From Chamaecrista fasciculata (Eukaryota > Streptophyta > Magnoliopsida > Fabales > Fabaceae), in assembly GCA_003254925.1 (NCBI GenBank), contig QANZ01019064.1, positions 14,559-78,558 on the forward strand: a stretch of DNA of 64,000 bases, read 5' to 3'. The notes under the pieces are model-generated. The model saw only the letters and a program-made list of their open reading frames with translations. It ran no database searches and was not told the DNA's origin. Made by a program: the position numbers and the translations under genes. Shown here one piece after another: positions 10,919-22,788 of this stretch (position 1 is its first letter; every line of letters begins with the position of its first letter).

Positions 10919-11753
10919 ATGGCTCCTGACTCACAGGTATGTCACCCAAAATCCATGCCTTTATCAAGCAATAATCATGATGTTTCATCAATTTAAACCA
11001 TGAATATTCACTTCTAACTATATTTTTCCATGAAATGCAGAAACCTCGAGTCACAGAGATACAGGTTCGAATGGACTGTTATGGGTGTGTCCAGAGGATC
11101 AAGAAAAGTCTCAATGGCATCACTGGTAAGCAAAATGATATATTTTTATACATATTCCTCCTTCTTCCTCAAATGATCCTTCAACATCTGTGTCATGAAT
11201 TGTCACAGGCATAAATGATCTATATATTGACTTCCATCAACAAAAAATAACAATCATTGGTTGGGCAGACCCAGAAACAATCATCAAAGCCATCAGGAGG
11301 ACCAGGAAGGTTGCCACCATTTGCTCTCATGTTGAACCACCAACAGAATCACCATCATCAGAATCTCCATCTCAACCACCAGAGGAAACAGCATTACCTT
11401 CATCAACTACAGAAGATACTAATGTGAGTGATCATCAATCTCAGAGCAGCCCAGAAGCAAAAGATGCAGGAGAGGTTGATGATGAGATATACCGAAATGA
11501 TCCACCTGACTCTGGAAACAGATCATATGGTTATGATCATGGCTATGTTAGCCCAGTCATGGTACAGGAGCCACACCCACCAATATATGTGACACACAAC
11601 TATAATATATACCACCCATCACCTTATGTCACTGAATATGAATATGTCAGGTCATCAAAGTTCACACATTGCAGTGGAGACTTCTACAATGACGATGGGA
11701 ATCTCACTTCATTGTTCAATGATGAAAATCCAAACGCATGTACCATAGTCTAG
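10919..11753 (+). CDS. Heavy-metal-associated isoprenylated plant protein (HIPP)
   Basis: Three exons, 10919-10936, 11041-11125 and 11209-11753, give 215 residues. An N-terminal HMA (ferredoxin-like) domain spans about residues 10-75 with the metal-binding motif MDCYGC (Cys19 and Cys22). A Ser/Pro/Glu-rich linker follows, then a Tyr-rich region (about 130-190). The protein ends in CTIV, a CaaX box for farnesylation or geranylgeranylation. HMA domain plus CaaX defines the plant HIPP family of metallochaperone-like proteins, which bind Cu, Zn or Cd or act as membrane-anchored scaffolds in stress responses. The first exon codes only six residues; this start is supported by a clean GT-AG intron in frame with the HMA domain. 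The substrate metal cannot be read from sequence. Confidence 0.9.
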
Positions 11754-12900
11754 ACTCTAAAACATCAAAAAATTAATATAATTAGAAAAATAATAGAAAT
11801 TGTGGTGGAATATGGAAATATTTGGGTATGCTTGTAAGACTGAAGAAGAGCAAGAATTAGATTCTTTTCTTGTGGGTATCAGAAGAATAGGTCCTGGTTC
11901 CTTCCTCAATAGCACAAAGCACGTTTGGAATTTTATAATGATATATATAGCAAAACATAGAAAGGTTTTATCTTAATTCAATTTTCAAACACTGCCTTCT
12001 AATGTCTTCCTAAAGCTAACTTTCATCACAAGTGTCAGCTGCATTATGAGTATAATATCAATCACCTGTCAATACATGACAATAAAACTGAAATGAATTA
12101 AGTCTAACTAAAACTTTAAATTTCTTATAAATCACTCTAGTATTATTCCATCTACGTTTTTTAAGTATAACAATTTTTGCAGAGAAGAATATATTACAGT
12201 GAATGTTTACCCCATGTAAGTTTAATTTTGTCCCCTCAGGGATCTTACAAATACTTTTTCAGGATTTTTACTTTTAAAATTCTTAAAGAAGTGCCACATA
12301 TAAGTTAATACCTCACAACTATCTTTAAAAAAAACATGTTTAACTTTATTTAATTTCCACTTGTCCACTTATGTTTATTCAATGCAATTTCTCTCATTAT
12401 CATTGTAGGATAAGAGCCAATTCATACCTTTTGGATAATTTTCTTTGACACTTTCTACTACAGGCACTAATTTTTTTATTTTTGACCAAATAGTGTTGAG
12501 GAATATTATATTATTATGTAGTCACAAAGGAATGAACTCATTCAAAATGAAAGAAAATAAAATGAAGTTTCATTAAGTATCACCCCAAATCACTTGCATG
12601 CTTTACAGTAAATTAAAAACGAACTAATGCAAAACTATCAAATTCTGAGTACTCCTGTGGTGGAACTACCAAAATTTCATTACTCATGAATGAAGATATA
12701 AAGCTGTACACATAATATGCTGGTCTGCAACATGCTAGAATGCAATTTTAAGGGATCAAAGCACAATGAATAATCCTGACAACTGTTTTATTGGAAAGAA
12801 TGCTGGCCTGATCTCAGATGACAATAGTTTATTCATTTTTTTTCAACGGGCTCATGCAGGGGCACTCAAGAATATGAATTTTCTGCTGAGAAAAAAACCA
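11754..12900. other. HIPP 3' flank and spacer
   Basis: No coding sequence recognised. It begins with the HIPP 3' UTR and is otherwise AT-rich, of no visible structure. Confidence 0.65.
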
Positions 12901-13204
12901 AGGCTTTAAATGGATTTTTCAGTCCCTAACTTACATGGAGGTTTATTTTTGTCCCTTAATTTTTTGTTGATTCCAATCATATTCTCTACTTTTTAAAGTG
13001 TTGTCAATCTTCCTCCCAAACCTGATTCTCTTGGAATCATTAACGGAATATCTTAGATAATTCCGTCAGTGATCCTCAGAGTTTGGTCTCAAGAAAACAT
13101 TGATCACATTTTGAAACATAAAAGATAAAACTAGAACTGATTAAAGAGAAGGGACCAAAATTTCAACTTCATGTGCAGTTAAGGGAGAAAAAATATATTT
13201 TAAC
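12901..13204. mobile_element. Foldback MITE at the 3' end of the GH28 gene
   Basis: An about 300-bp palindrome. The left arm ('ggctttaaatggattttt', then 'cagtccctaacttacatg') pairs with the right arm ending at 13204 ('ttaagggagaaaaaatatat' then 'tttaacc'). The arms meet near 13050 around 'acggaat...attccgt'. Arms are about 65-70% complementary by eye, the usual state of an old plant MITE. It starts about 12 bp after the stop codon of the minus-strand GH28 gene, so it probably forms part of that gene's 3' UTR. No clear target duplication seen. Confidence 0.7.
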
Positions 13205-13215
13205 CAAAAAAAATA

Positions 13216-15715
13216 TCAGAGAGCTTCCGCTTTTGAATTGATACTCAGCAGGGAGAAACAGGAAGATGAAGTAGAATTTAATGGGTTTAGAAGATCAGGG
13301 CAAGGCTTTGGGAGCACAGAGTATGAAAAACCAGAGACATTTGAGCAATCCCAAGAAATGGAAGAAACAGGATTTATGGACAAAGTTATGTTGGAAAGGC
13401 ATAAATTAGTGAAAGGAGATTCAAGAATCCCATGGAATCTTCCAGCAATAGTGATGTTTCTACCAATCACATCCTCAATTTTGATGTGATCCAAAAGTGG
13501 GAGAGCATTAGGATCAAACTTGTCATCTGGGTGAGACCCACAATGGCCTATGGCAGCAAAAGCTGTATAGACATTCTCCATTTCTACATCTGATATGACG
13601 ATTTCTTTAATATAACCACCTCTTCCTCTGGTGGTTCTGAACTCAATGCCACTATTGGAGTTATAAAGATGAGCATGTTCCACAAGAACGTTCGAAACGC
13701 CACCAGACATGTCACTTCCAAACGCAAGAGTGGAGCCTGAAGATGCCCGGAGATGCACCCTTCTGATGTGCACATTCCTGGTGGGTCTGCCATATGCTAT
13801 GCCATACTCATCCCACCCACTTTTGAGTGCAATTGCATCATAGCCAATGGTAATGGTACAATCCTCTATACATACACTATCAGAAGAATCTGAAAACACC
13901 AAGAACACAAATTGAGTATATAGAATTGACAGTTGAAGGCCATTGTTATCTCACAAATATGACCAAAACTAGAGTCCATGAGTTACTACAGACCTGGTAC
14001 TATTCCAACAGTGTAAGGAGATTCAGGAGGAGCAGAGATTGAGATATTTTGAATATTTACATTGCTGCAATACATCCACCAACCCAAGTCAGTTTCAATT
14101 TTTTGATTTTTCTCTACATGAAGCAATTACCTAACGTTAAGAAGAAGCACAGAACGTACCTACAATAAACTGGGTGGATGCTATATGCAGGGGCATTCAA
14201 GAAAGTAAGATTTGAAACTACGACATAATCAGATGCTACAAGTTCAATCAGATGAGGACGGCTATAGTTCAAGGAATGAGAGATAAACCACTCCCACCAA
14301 ATAAATCCCATTCCATCAACGGTTCCATTATTGCCTGGGGAAGATAATGAAAGTTTATGCCAGAAATATAACCAATGAAACATAAGCTTCCTAAATGTAT
14401 ACTATTAGATTGTCAGAATAAAAATATAACATGTGAAAGAAATTTTTGAAAGACCTAATCATGTGATGTTAAGGTTATGTCTTCGTGAATGAATACGAGA
14501 GACACTTTAAAGAAAAAAAAAGTTTTCTAAGTTTTGTCAATCGAAGACTTGGTGGAAGGGATAATAAGGGAGACAGAAAAAACCTGTGATGACCACATCA
14601 TGCAAGTTGTGCCCATTTATTAAGCTCTGATGCCTTCCTCCAGGAACTTCAGTTCCTCTACCATAAGAAGGTAAGGGCTCAATGACTTCCCAATGATGTG
14701 GATCCTATACAAAGAAACAAGAATGGCACATTAAAACTAGAGTATATTTTTATTTTTAAATGTTTGCTATTAAGTTTTTTACCTGAGATCCAATAAGGAC
14801 AGCCCCTTTCTCCAGAAATAGGGTGAGATGGCTGGTAAGATTGAAGCTCCCAGTAAGCCATTGTCCAGGTGGAACGTATAGCTGAGCGCCACCCTTGTCA
14901 GCGAATGACTTAAGGTAGAAAATAGCATTCTGAAACGCTAAGGTGTTCAATGTCTTTCCATCTCCTACAGCTCCAAACTCTAAAATGGAGACACTGTGTG
15001 GTCTTGGGTCTAGTTTTGGCTTAAAATCACATTGCCCTTCACCACCATCATCGCCACTGATTCTGACGGCATTGCTCAATGCCAGCAGCAAGAGCAATGC
15101 CACCTAAAAGAGAAGCCAAATTATATGAACATTATATACTTATATCTTGGTTCGAGTTAAGAATGGAAGAGAGCCAAACACGAATAGATATACTAGAGAT
15201 TTCTTCTTTGAGACAATTTTTCAAACAGCTTCAAGGCATTTCTGATAAGAGTATCAATCCCATTAAAGCCACAAAGGGGGGAAACTGGGGGGGCATGGAT
15301 TAAAACGATCATACAAACAAAAGCCAGAGTATAATGCTCATAGGCGTTCAGAATTTGGAATATAAAATACAAGAATGAATCAAAAATAGTTTATAAGAAC
15401 TTGGAACAGATTATATCAAGTGAAGAGGGTGAAGTATAGAAAACGAACTTGAAAGTTGAGATAGAATGTGCAGATCATATTGAATTTGATTGAAGGCTAC
15501 CATGGACAGCAAATAAACTGTAAAAGGATTAAAATTGAAACTTCTATTAGATAGACATAGAAGAGAAGCCAGAGTAACGGACATAACACAATTTGACTCC
15601 AAGAGATACATTCAATGAAAGGTGGAAACTTGTTCCACCAAAAATGAAGAGAAAGCGGATTACAAAACCAATGGGCAGAAGAAAAACGAACCGAAGGAAA
15701 CGTACTTACTAGCAT
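13216..15715 (-). CDS. GH28 polygalacturonase-like protein (secreted)
   Basis: Six exons on the minus strand: 15715-15710, 15103-14783, 14704-14584, 14334-14160, 14064-13994, 13889-13216; 455 residues. The first exon encodes only Met-Leu. Joined to exon 2 it gives a classic signal peptide (MLVALLLLLALSNA), so the product is probably secreted to the cell wall. The family fold is visible in SVSILEFGAVGDGKTLN, SYGRGTEVPGGRHQSLINGH, GNNGTVDGMG, SNLTFLNAPAYSIHPVYC and GIEFRTTRGRGGYI. The classical catalytic signatures are altered: DAIALKSGWDEYG replaces the GDDC region and FGSDMSGG replaces the GHG motif. This matches a known plant clade of polygalacturonase-like proteins, so pectin hydrolysis is uncertain. 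The 607-bp first intron and its spacing rest on splice consensus alone. Confidence 0.9.
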
Positions 15716-17380
15716 AGTCTTGGGCTCTTGGGTCAAAGCCTTTGTGAACACGATTGTGACAGAAAAGAAGAGGCGGTAACGCCAGGGGAGGCAGAAGACA
15801 GAAGGAAAAGAAGAGGAAGAAGAAGCACTCACATACAAAAGAGCAGCTATTTATGCAATAGGAGCATTGAATGAGCAGAGGTTTTTATAAAACATTCATT
15901 TCAGACATAAGTTTGGTACTTACTACCTAGCCATGGCCCATGGATATTTTTGCAGAAATAAAAGTGAAATGAGGAGAATTATGAATAATGTATGGAAATA
16001 GAATATTATTAAATGGGAATGATTGGTAATAACTGTACTGTGTGTGAATGAATATGATTAGAAACGTCTACTGCCGACGCAAGTGTTTGAAACGGTCCGG
16101 AGAGAGAGAGAGTATGAGTATGAGTGTGTGTGTGCGCGCGTTTAAGAATAAACATGCAAATTAGTAGTGGGTGTGTTAGCTGGAACAGCGTCTTTGTTTG
16201 TTCTCATTTGTGAGAGATGAATAGGGGAATGATAAGTTCACCTACGGTGATGCAAATGAGTGGTGAGGTTGTGGAAAGTGAGAGACAATATAAGAAGGAT
16301 AATATTAACTATAAAGTATAAACACCTCTTTTTTTCTTCTTTTTTCTTTTTGTTAAGTCATGGGTATTTTTTTTTATGGTTTAAATGAAGATTAATCTTA
16401 CTCGAGTTTTAGAGACGAAATAGTCAAAATCCTCCTCCCAACAATGTCAACTTTAAGGATCGAACTATGAACACTTCCTTCTTAGATCTTGATATTAAAG
16501 GATATCTTTTCATTCTCTACAAATAGTCATATCCTTTAACTTGAAAAAAAAATTTAATTTTTAATATCCTCTAATTAATAGTTTCATATCTTACAAATAG
16601 TCATTTATTTCAATATTTTTTATATCTATATATTCAGTTTCTTAATAAATGATTGAAATATATAATTTAATTCTTAAAAAAATTAAACGACATATTTACT
16701 AGAAATTTTTATAAATTAAAGAGTATAACATTTGATTGCTTTAAAAACTAACAAGTAGAATATTTACTAACAAGGGATTAGGTAGTTTACTAAAAGTAAA
16801 TCATAATTTTGAACATATTATCATATTGCTTCAATATGTATAAAATATTTACTATGAAAGGACAAAGTAATAATTGATTTAGTATCAAATACTGAGTGAA
16901 TAACAAAAAAAAGTGTATAAAATGTTCAATATTTTATTTTTGTAATTGTATATTTTTTAAATATATAAGATTTAAAAGTATTAATTTTTTTATAAAATAA
17001 ATATTTACTATTTATTGATCTCTAAATATATTGATATTAGAGTGGAATTTATGCAATTTCATGTTAATAATATTATGGAAATTTGGATGAAACCGAGGGT
17101 GAGGGAAGAAGAAAGGAATAATGAAGACGAGAAGGGACATGGTGGCATGTGGAGTGACAGGCAAGAGAGTGGGACCACGTGAATGATACTGATGCAAGCC
17201 TGGCTGGCTGGCTGGCCTCTTATCACTTCTTGCATTTGACAGATCAACATTTCACACTTTGCACTTCCTCTCGTTTTTAACCCGCCGTTTTTGTTTCTTT
17301 ACTTTTTTCCCCCATACTACTAATGATCAAAGTTAACAACTTATAGTTTAATATTAAAAACAATGATTAGTTATGAGTAT
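15716..17380. other. Upstream region of the GH28 gene and spacer
   Basis: The first about 130 bp upstream of the ATG are probably 5' UTR and promoter. A mixed microsatellite ((GA)n, then GTATGA, GT and GC dinucleotides) lies at 16100-16140. The rest is AT-rich without a recognised gene. Confidence 0.65.
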
Positions 17381-17388
17381 CACTTAGG

Positions 17389-17648
17389 GCTTGTTTGGAT
17401 ACTAGGAGGGAAGGGAAGAGATTGGAAGAGGAGAGGAAGCTCTCCTCTTTGTTTGAAGAGCTAGCTTCTCCTTCAAAATACCCTAATTTGAGGTATTTGT
17501 AATTTGTGAAGGAAGGAGGAGGAAAGAGGATCAATAGCTAATTCTTCATTCTCTTCCCCTCTAATCTTCTTGTTTCTAAACAAGGGGAAGAGGTCTCAAA
17601 CCTCTCCCCTCCCCCTCCCTTCTCTCTCAATATTCTCAATCCAAACAA
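17389..17648. mobile_element. Foldback element with GTTTGGAT termini
   Basis: The left end GCTTGTTTGGAT is mirrored by the right end ATCCAAACAAAC. Internal arms are purine-rich on the left and pyrimidine-rich on the right, with a palindromic centre near 17470-17515. This is the typical look of plant non-autonomous DNA elements. The downstream purine stretch contains a two-copy 47-bp tandem repeat (about 17649-17742). A second right-end-like motif (ATCCAAACAA, 18720-18729) could instead be the true end of a larger element enclosing the next one. Confidence 0.5.
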
Positions 17649-17822
17649 ACGAGAAAGAAAAAAAAAGAGAGATTGAAGAATTTGAATTTAAAAATTAACG
17701 AGAAAGAAAAAAAAAAAAGAGAGAGATCGAAGAGTTTGAAACATCTCCCTCTTATTTAAAATGTTGAAAATTAAAAGGAAAGATAATGGGAGATTGACTT
17801 TTTCTCCTTCTACAAATTCTAA

Positions 17823-18578
17823 AGGGGTGTTTGGTATAAAAATTGAAAAATTAGTCGTGAGATTATGAGTCGTGGAATAAAATTAAGCTTAATCTTATAA
17901 AAAATAACCATTTTTTAATACTGCCCTAAGAGGTTGTATTACTCTAATCCCATGGGATAGGATTACTTTAGTCTAACTAAAATGATTAAATTAATCTTAT
18001 CAATTCTAATTAAGTTTTATTGACTATTTCTTTACTTTAGATAAAAAAAAAATTGATGATTGATTATTTATTTGCTTTAGATAAGAAATTGATAAAAACA
18101 TCTTATGCGTCATATTATTAGTTAATCATCTATTTAGTATGAGTTTTTTTTCATGTTATTTTGAGATTATGTTAGTTATATTTTGAGTGACGACTTTTTT
18201 GGACTATTTTATTATTTTGACAATTATTGACATTATGTTTTGAAATAATTTTTCAATGAAATTATTAATGTTATTTACAAAATTTAATTATGATAGAATT
18301 ATTTTTTTTATGATATAGAAACAAAGCTAGATTTTTTAAAATATTGTAATGATTTATTTTAGAGAATTTTTACATTTGGTAAGTTGTTATTTGAGAATAA
18401 AAAGTCAATAGTATATTTAAAAAAATATTAAACTTTTCTATGATTATCAAAGTTAAATCAGATACAAGATTGCAATATTTTTTAGAATATTCAAAATAAT
18501 CCTAAAAATGTTTTAACTGTCTAAACAAATATTTTTATATTCTCGAAAATGGAAAAACAATCTATATATCAAACGCCT
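17823..18578. mobile_element. 756-bp MITE-like element with TCTAA target duplication
   Basis: The left end AGGGGTGTTTGGTATA pairs with the right end TATATCAAACGCCT (inverted, 3-4 mismatches). The 5-bp TCTAA occurs directly outside both ends (17818-17822 and 18579-18583). The interior is AT-rich and non-coding, so the element is non-autonomous. Superfamily not resolved. Confidence 0.6.
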
Positions 18579-19327
18579 TCTAATAGAGTATTTTGAAAAT
18601 CAGGCCAAAAAAAGAAAAGAATATTTTGAAAAAAGTGTTACTAGACAAAAGAAAATAATAAAAAGAGATTAATCTTTCCTTCACTTTCTCTCCAATTTTT
18701 CCTCCTCCCTCCTCTTCCAAATCCAAACAATTCTTTATTATTTTCACTCAAACTCCTCTAGTGGAGCAAAGGCATATGTCTTCAATTAACATTCAACAAA
18801 CAGGAGCATAGGCAACAAATAATAAAAAAAAAAAAATTGAAATATTGGGTTGTTGTAGTTTGGCATTGCATGTAGCGCAATTATAGGAAATAGACAATAC
18901 AATAATGGTAATTTGAATATTATTTTATATATTAAAAATAATATTATAAAAAAAATTGTAAGAAGATATAGACAATATTAGGGGAGGGTAGTCTTCAGAA
19001 TTGAGAGTTCACAGTTCACACTTATAGTATAGGTGATAGACTGCTAGCTGTCCGGCTACTTTATAACTGGCATCCTTAGAATTTGGCCACTTCTAACATG
19101 TTCTATTTTATGCATGCAACATGGAATATATATATATCACACATCTATTTACATGATATAATAACATTCAGTACTCAACTCATATACCAATTTATTAAAC
19201 TGCTTAATACTTAATAGTATTTGATGAATTTTATATGTACTTGTGAAGATTCTTTAGTTAAGAATGTCCAAATGATTAAGAGATTAGACTTAAGAGAGAG
19301 TTAGAGGTTTTGCTTGAATTAAAAAGT

Positions 19328-19381
19328 TTGACATGTTCCTTTTTTTTTTCGGCCGAACACAATGGGATTGACATGTTCCTT
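19328..19381 (-). mobile_element. Tail-only retroposon micro-insertion
   Basis: A 14-bp direct repeat (19328-19341 and 19368-19381) brackets 26 bp made of a T run and 'cggccgaacacaatggga'. Read on the minus strand this is a short 3' end plus A tail. Confidence 0.6.
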
Positions 19382-19552
19382 ACAGTCTTTTCAATTCTTA
19401 ATTTCTTTCTAGTTATGTGAGATGATGGTGGCCTTTTGACCTTTTCAGTTTTCAATTCAATTTATATATACATTTTTTTTTCTCTTTAGTCTTTTCAATT
19501 CTTAATTTCTTTCTAGTTATATCTGGGAGAAGCTCAGGCGCTCCTATAATAT

Positions 19553-19607
19553 TGTTCTTTTTTAAATTGTTTTTTTTTTTTTGGCCTGTGTTCTTTTTTA
19601 AATTGTT
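19553..19607 (-). mobile_element. Tail-only retroposon micro-insertion
   Basis: A perfect 19-bp duplication (19553-19571 and 19589-19607) flanks 17 bp consisting of a T run plus 'ggcctg'. The duplication is longer than the insert. Confidence 0.75.
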
Positions 19608-19771
19608 AAACGTGCATTGTAATAATATAAGTGAAATCTTTAATTCGTTTTCTTAAAAAAGTAATACAATCAAATTATAAAAATTCTTACTTTTAACGGC
19701 CGTCTATATATGGTTATTTGGTCTTTCTATGTACATTTTATTTCATTTGTATATTTAGTATTTACTAGAAG

Positions 19772-19808
19772 GAAATTACAAATTCTTCCAAAAAAATGAA
19801 ATTACAAA
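19772..19808 (+). mobile_element. Tail-only retroposon micro-insertion
   Basis: An 11-bp duplication (19772-19782 and 19798-19808) flanks 'ttcttccaaaaaaat'. Confidence 0.5.
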
Positions 19809-20725
19809 AAGAAACAGGTTTTACATCATAATATCGTATCCTTATAATAGCCACATGGAATCTTGGGTGTTCCTTGTGATTGGAAGAAGCAAGCATTTCT
19901 AGATAGCTCACGCCTCAGAGTTTGGCTTATTATTCCATTCAGTCTCGAGGCCATAAATTTGGATAAGGTGTTTACTAAGTTAAAATCTCATTTTTATCTT
20001 TTTATGTATGGGTTGAATTTCATTGTGATCCTACATTTTTTTTTATTTTTCACTTTTGACTCCAAATTAATGAATGTTATTATATTTATCTCGTTTTAAA
20101 TTTGAATGGGACGAATTTAAAATTATAAATTATTTTTAATAAATTTTCTCTTTGTCCAATTAGTATTGTCACTAAACAAGTAAAATTGATCATATGTTTT
20201 TCTCATTTCAAATCCGAATGTAATAAATTACTCTTGATGAATTATTTTATTATCCAATTAAAGACTTAATATTATTAGTAAATGAGATCAAATTATATTC
20301 CGAATGTAGGTTTGAGACAAAAATAGGTTTGAGATTAAAAAAAAATCATAAAAACATATAAGACTACTTTAAAACAAAATAACAAAATGTTAAAGTGTAT
20401 ATATGACCTGTATATATAAAAGATAGATTTTAACCTACACCAATATATTTTTTATTTTGAAATGTTTGTTGAAATATCAAAATATTTTCAAGAATATTTG
20501 TAATTTTTTAAATATGGCATTCACTGCTTTTCAAATGTAATGTATTTTTTTTTTTGGGCCATTAAAAAATGATTTTAATGTATTAACGTTAAAAGCGCTT
20601 TCAAAATATCCTTATCCATAAAAATGGCCAACATTTTTCCTTTTTGATGGAACTTGAAAAGTGAAGAGAAATCAAGGAGGAATTGCGTTGAGAGAGAAAG
20701 AGAGTGAAAGTGTGGACTGGAGAAG

Positions 20726-22231
20726 ATGCCTTGGAGTAGGCTTTCATCACCGAAGGTGGATGTTGCAATTGACTTGGGCAATCCGTTGCTTAATCTTACC
20801 CTCGATGGTTTCTTGAAAATCGGAACAGTAATTTCTCACTCTTTACTTCTCCTTCAATCTCAACTCCGATGATTATGAATGAATATAACGTCGCCGTTTC
20901 TTTCTTTCTTTCTCGCTTTCAGGTCGCTGCCACCAGGGCCGCTGCCGAGGATACCTACCATATCCTCAGAAAGGGTTCATTCATTTCACTATCCCTCTTT
21001 TCCTTTGCTTATTCATGACTTTTTTTTTTTTTTTTTAATTATCCATCACATTAACGTGAAATTATAATTACCTCCTAATTCCATCGCATTTTAGTTAGTC
21101 TCGGATTAAATGTCATGCTTTTCTATTTAGTTTTCATGCATGCTGTATGTGTTGTGTTATGCATCCATGTTTCTTAGATATCATCATTGTTTTGTACCAC
21201 TTGATGCTTGGTTAGTTGGCTTCCCTTTCTTTCTTTCGTGGCATTTCATTTGTAAGTTTGTTGTCAGGCTAATAGATCACTGTTGTTCCAGGAAGCGTTT
21301 CACGTCACAATTTTGAGGACACGGTAAGTTCTTGTTTTTAATGTTCTGTGCCTTGGGACAGTTTAATTCTTCTGGGTGAGTTTGGTCTTTCAAATTCATT
21401 GTGATTTTTTCATACGCAAATTCATGTCAATATAAATGTCTTGGAGCACTGTTACTTTTTCAAAAAGAAAAATTGGGGGTACAGAGTATATGTATCAAAT
21501 TTGGTAAAAGGTTTCTTAACTACTTCCTATCATATTTTTTAAACAAAAATACGGCATGTAAAGAGTAGTACTGAACTGGTAAGAAGTACCTAAGCTTTCA
21601 CGCTATTCATAATCAACTTGATGACAAAGAACATATTGTATCTAAGTTCTGTCCAAGATAAAAAAGGGATAGAAATTTCGCTAGACATGTTATGCTCATT
21701 GGACATAACACATAAGTGTTTATTGCAGTTAAAGAAGATGTGTAAAGAAGGTGCATATTGGGGTGAGACCCTGATTCTTGAGCCTGACATAGGTTAATTC
21801 AGTCAAGTTCATTCAGTCCATTAAATCTCTTACTTTCTACTTATACAGGAGCAATAGCTGGTCTCTATGTTGGAACCGAATATGGGGTAGAGAGGATCCG
21901 TGGCACTAGGGACTGGGTAAGTTTTTTTCTACTTGCCAGCTTAAATTGAATGTGTCTAATATAAACTATTTCCTACACCACACCTGCATCTTCTGCGCCA
22001 TTCTATTATAACTAGTTTGATAATAGATCAGAGATTCATTGTGTGCTGAGATTGTGACCTCAAATTGTTCTTTTTCATTGGATGTAACAGAAGAATGCTA
22101 TGGTTGGGGGTGCAATAACAGGGGCAATAGTGTCTGCAGCCAGCAACAATAAGAAAGATACGGTTGTGATCGATGCCATTACTGGGGCAGCCGTTGCTAC
22201 TGCTGCAGAATTCATAAACTACCTTACCTGA
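20726..22231 (+). CDS. OEP16: Outer envelope pore protein 16 (OEP16-1-like)
   Basis: Six exons, 20726-20827, 20923-20974, 21292-21323, 21729-21762, 21849-21916 and 22091-22231, give 142 residues. All introns are GT-AG and in phase with the family alignment. OEP16 belongs to the PRAT/Tim17-22-23 superfamily: a four-helix channel in the plastid outer envelope, selective for amino acids and amines. Seen: the start region VDVAIDLGNPLLNLTLDGFL, AAAEDTYHILRKGSVSRHN, LKKMCKEGAYWG, the glycine-rich helix with GTEYGVERIRGTRDWKNAM, and the last helix (DTVVIDAITGAAVATAAEFI). Length matches OEP16-1; the longer insertion of the seed-type OEP16-2 is absent. The donor after exon 2 (GTTCAT) is weak, but no better join keeps the frame. 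The gene ends 557 bp from the convergent OBGM gene. Confidence 0.92.
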
Positions 22232-22788
22232 TTTTGTTTATTATATTTCAGCAGCTTCCATTTGGCCAAACACTGAGGCTCGTGATAATGGAATACTGTA
22301 GTATATGTTATGTTTCTTTTGAGTTTCCCAGTTTTTATTTAATACAGCACGTTGTTTTTATGCTTATCTTGGTTTATTACTTTCAAAAGCCGTGTGTCAC
22401 GCTCACTCATACCGGCATTGAACAGAGAAAAAACATTAGGGCATGAGTTAGGTGTCATTGTTTTTTAGTAATAATTTTGTGACGAAGCAGGTCTGGTAGT
22501 GACGAGTAACGCTGACTGGGAAAAACAAAACACCATGTTCATATTAAAGAGCTTAATGTATTTTGGAAAACTAAAAACAAATTGATAGTTGATATATTTA
22601 ACTGCAATGCCAACGTCAAGAAACCACTCGCTTTGTTGAGAGAAAAAACGTCAATCAATGATTACTTGTTTACAAATTTCACAACCTTAAATAGGTTTTT
22701 ACGTGCAAAGAACAAATCCCGTCATTTCTTTCTCGTCACTTTCTCAAGAGAATCAACACCGTGACTAGTACTAGTTATCGTCAGTCAT

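Larger units (their letters stand above)
18741..20725. other. Gene-free spacer with micro-insertions
   Basis: AT-rich. A 33-bp direct repeat beginning 'agtcttttcaattcttaat' occurs at 19384 and 19488. Four tail-only micro-insertions (19342, 19572, 19783 and possibly 20547) lie here. The last about 100 bp should be the OEP16 5' UTR. Short ORFs show no family resemblance. Confidence 0.6.

Noticed and set aside
10919-11753. An intronless HIPP starting at 11424
   Set aside because: That ORF is only the C-terminal tail; two in-frame upstream exons supply the HMA domain and start codon.
13216-15103. GH28 start at the GTG/Val codon at 15103 instead of a two-residue first exon
   Set aside because: A TAG acceptor lies directly before 15103 and an ATG-CTA|GTAAGT donor at 15715-15704 completes the signal peptide in frame.
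19863-20099. 78-codon ORF with a hydrophobic end
   Set aside because: AT-rich context, Phe/Leu/Ile-rich by composition, no intron partner or family match.
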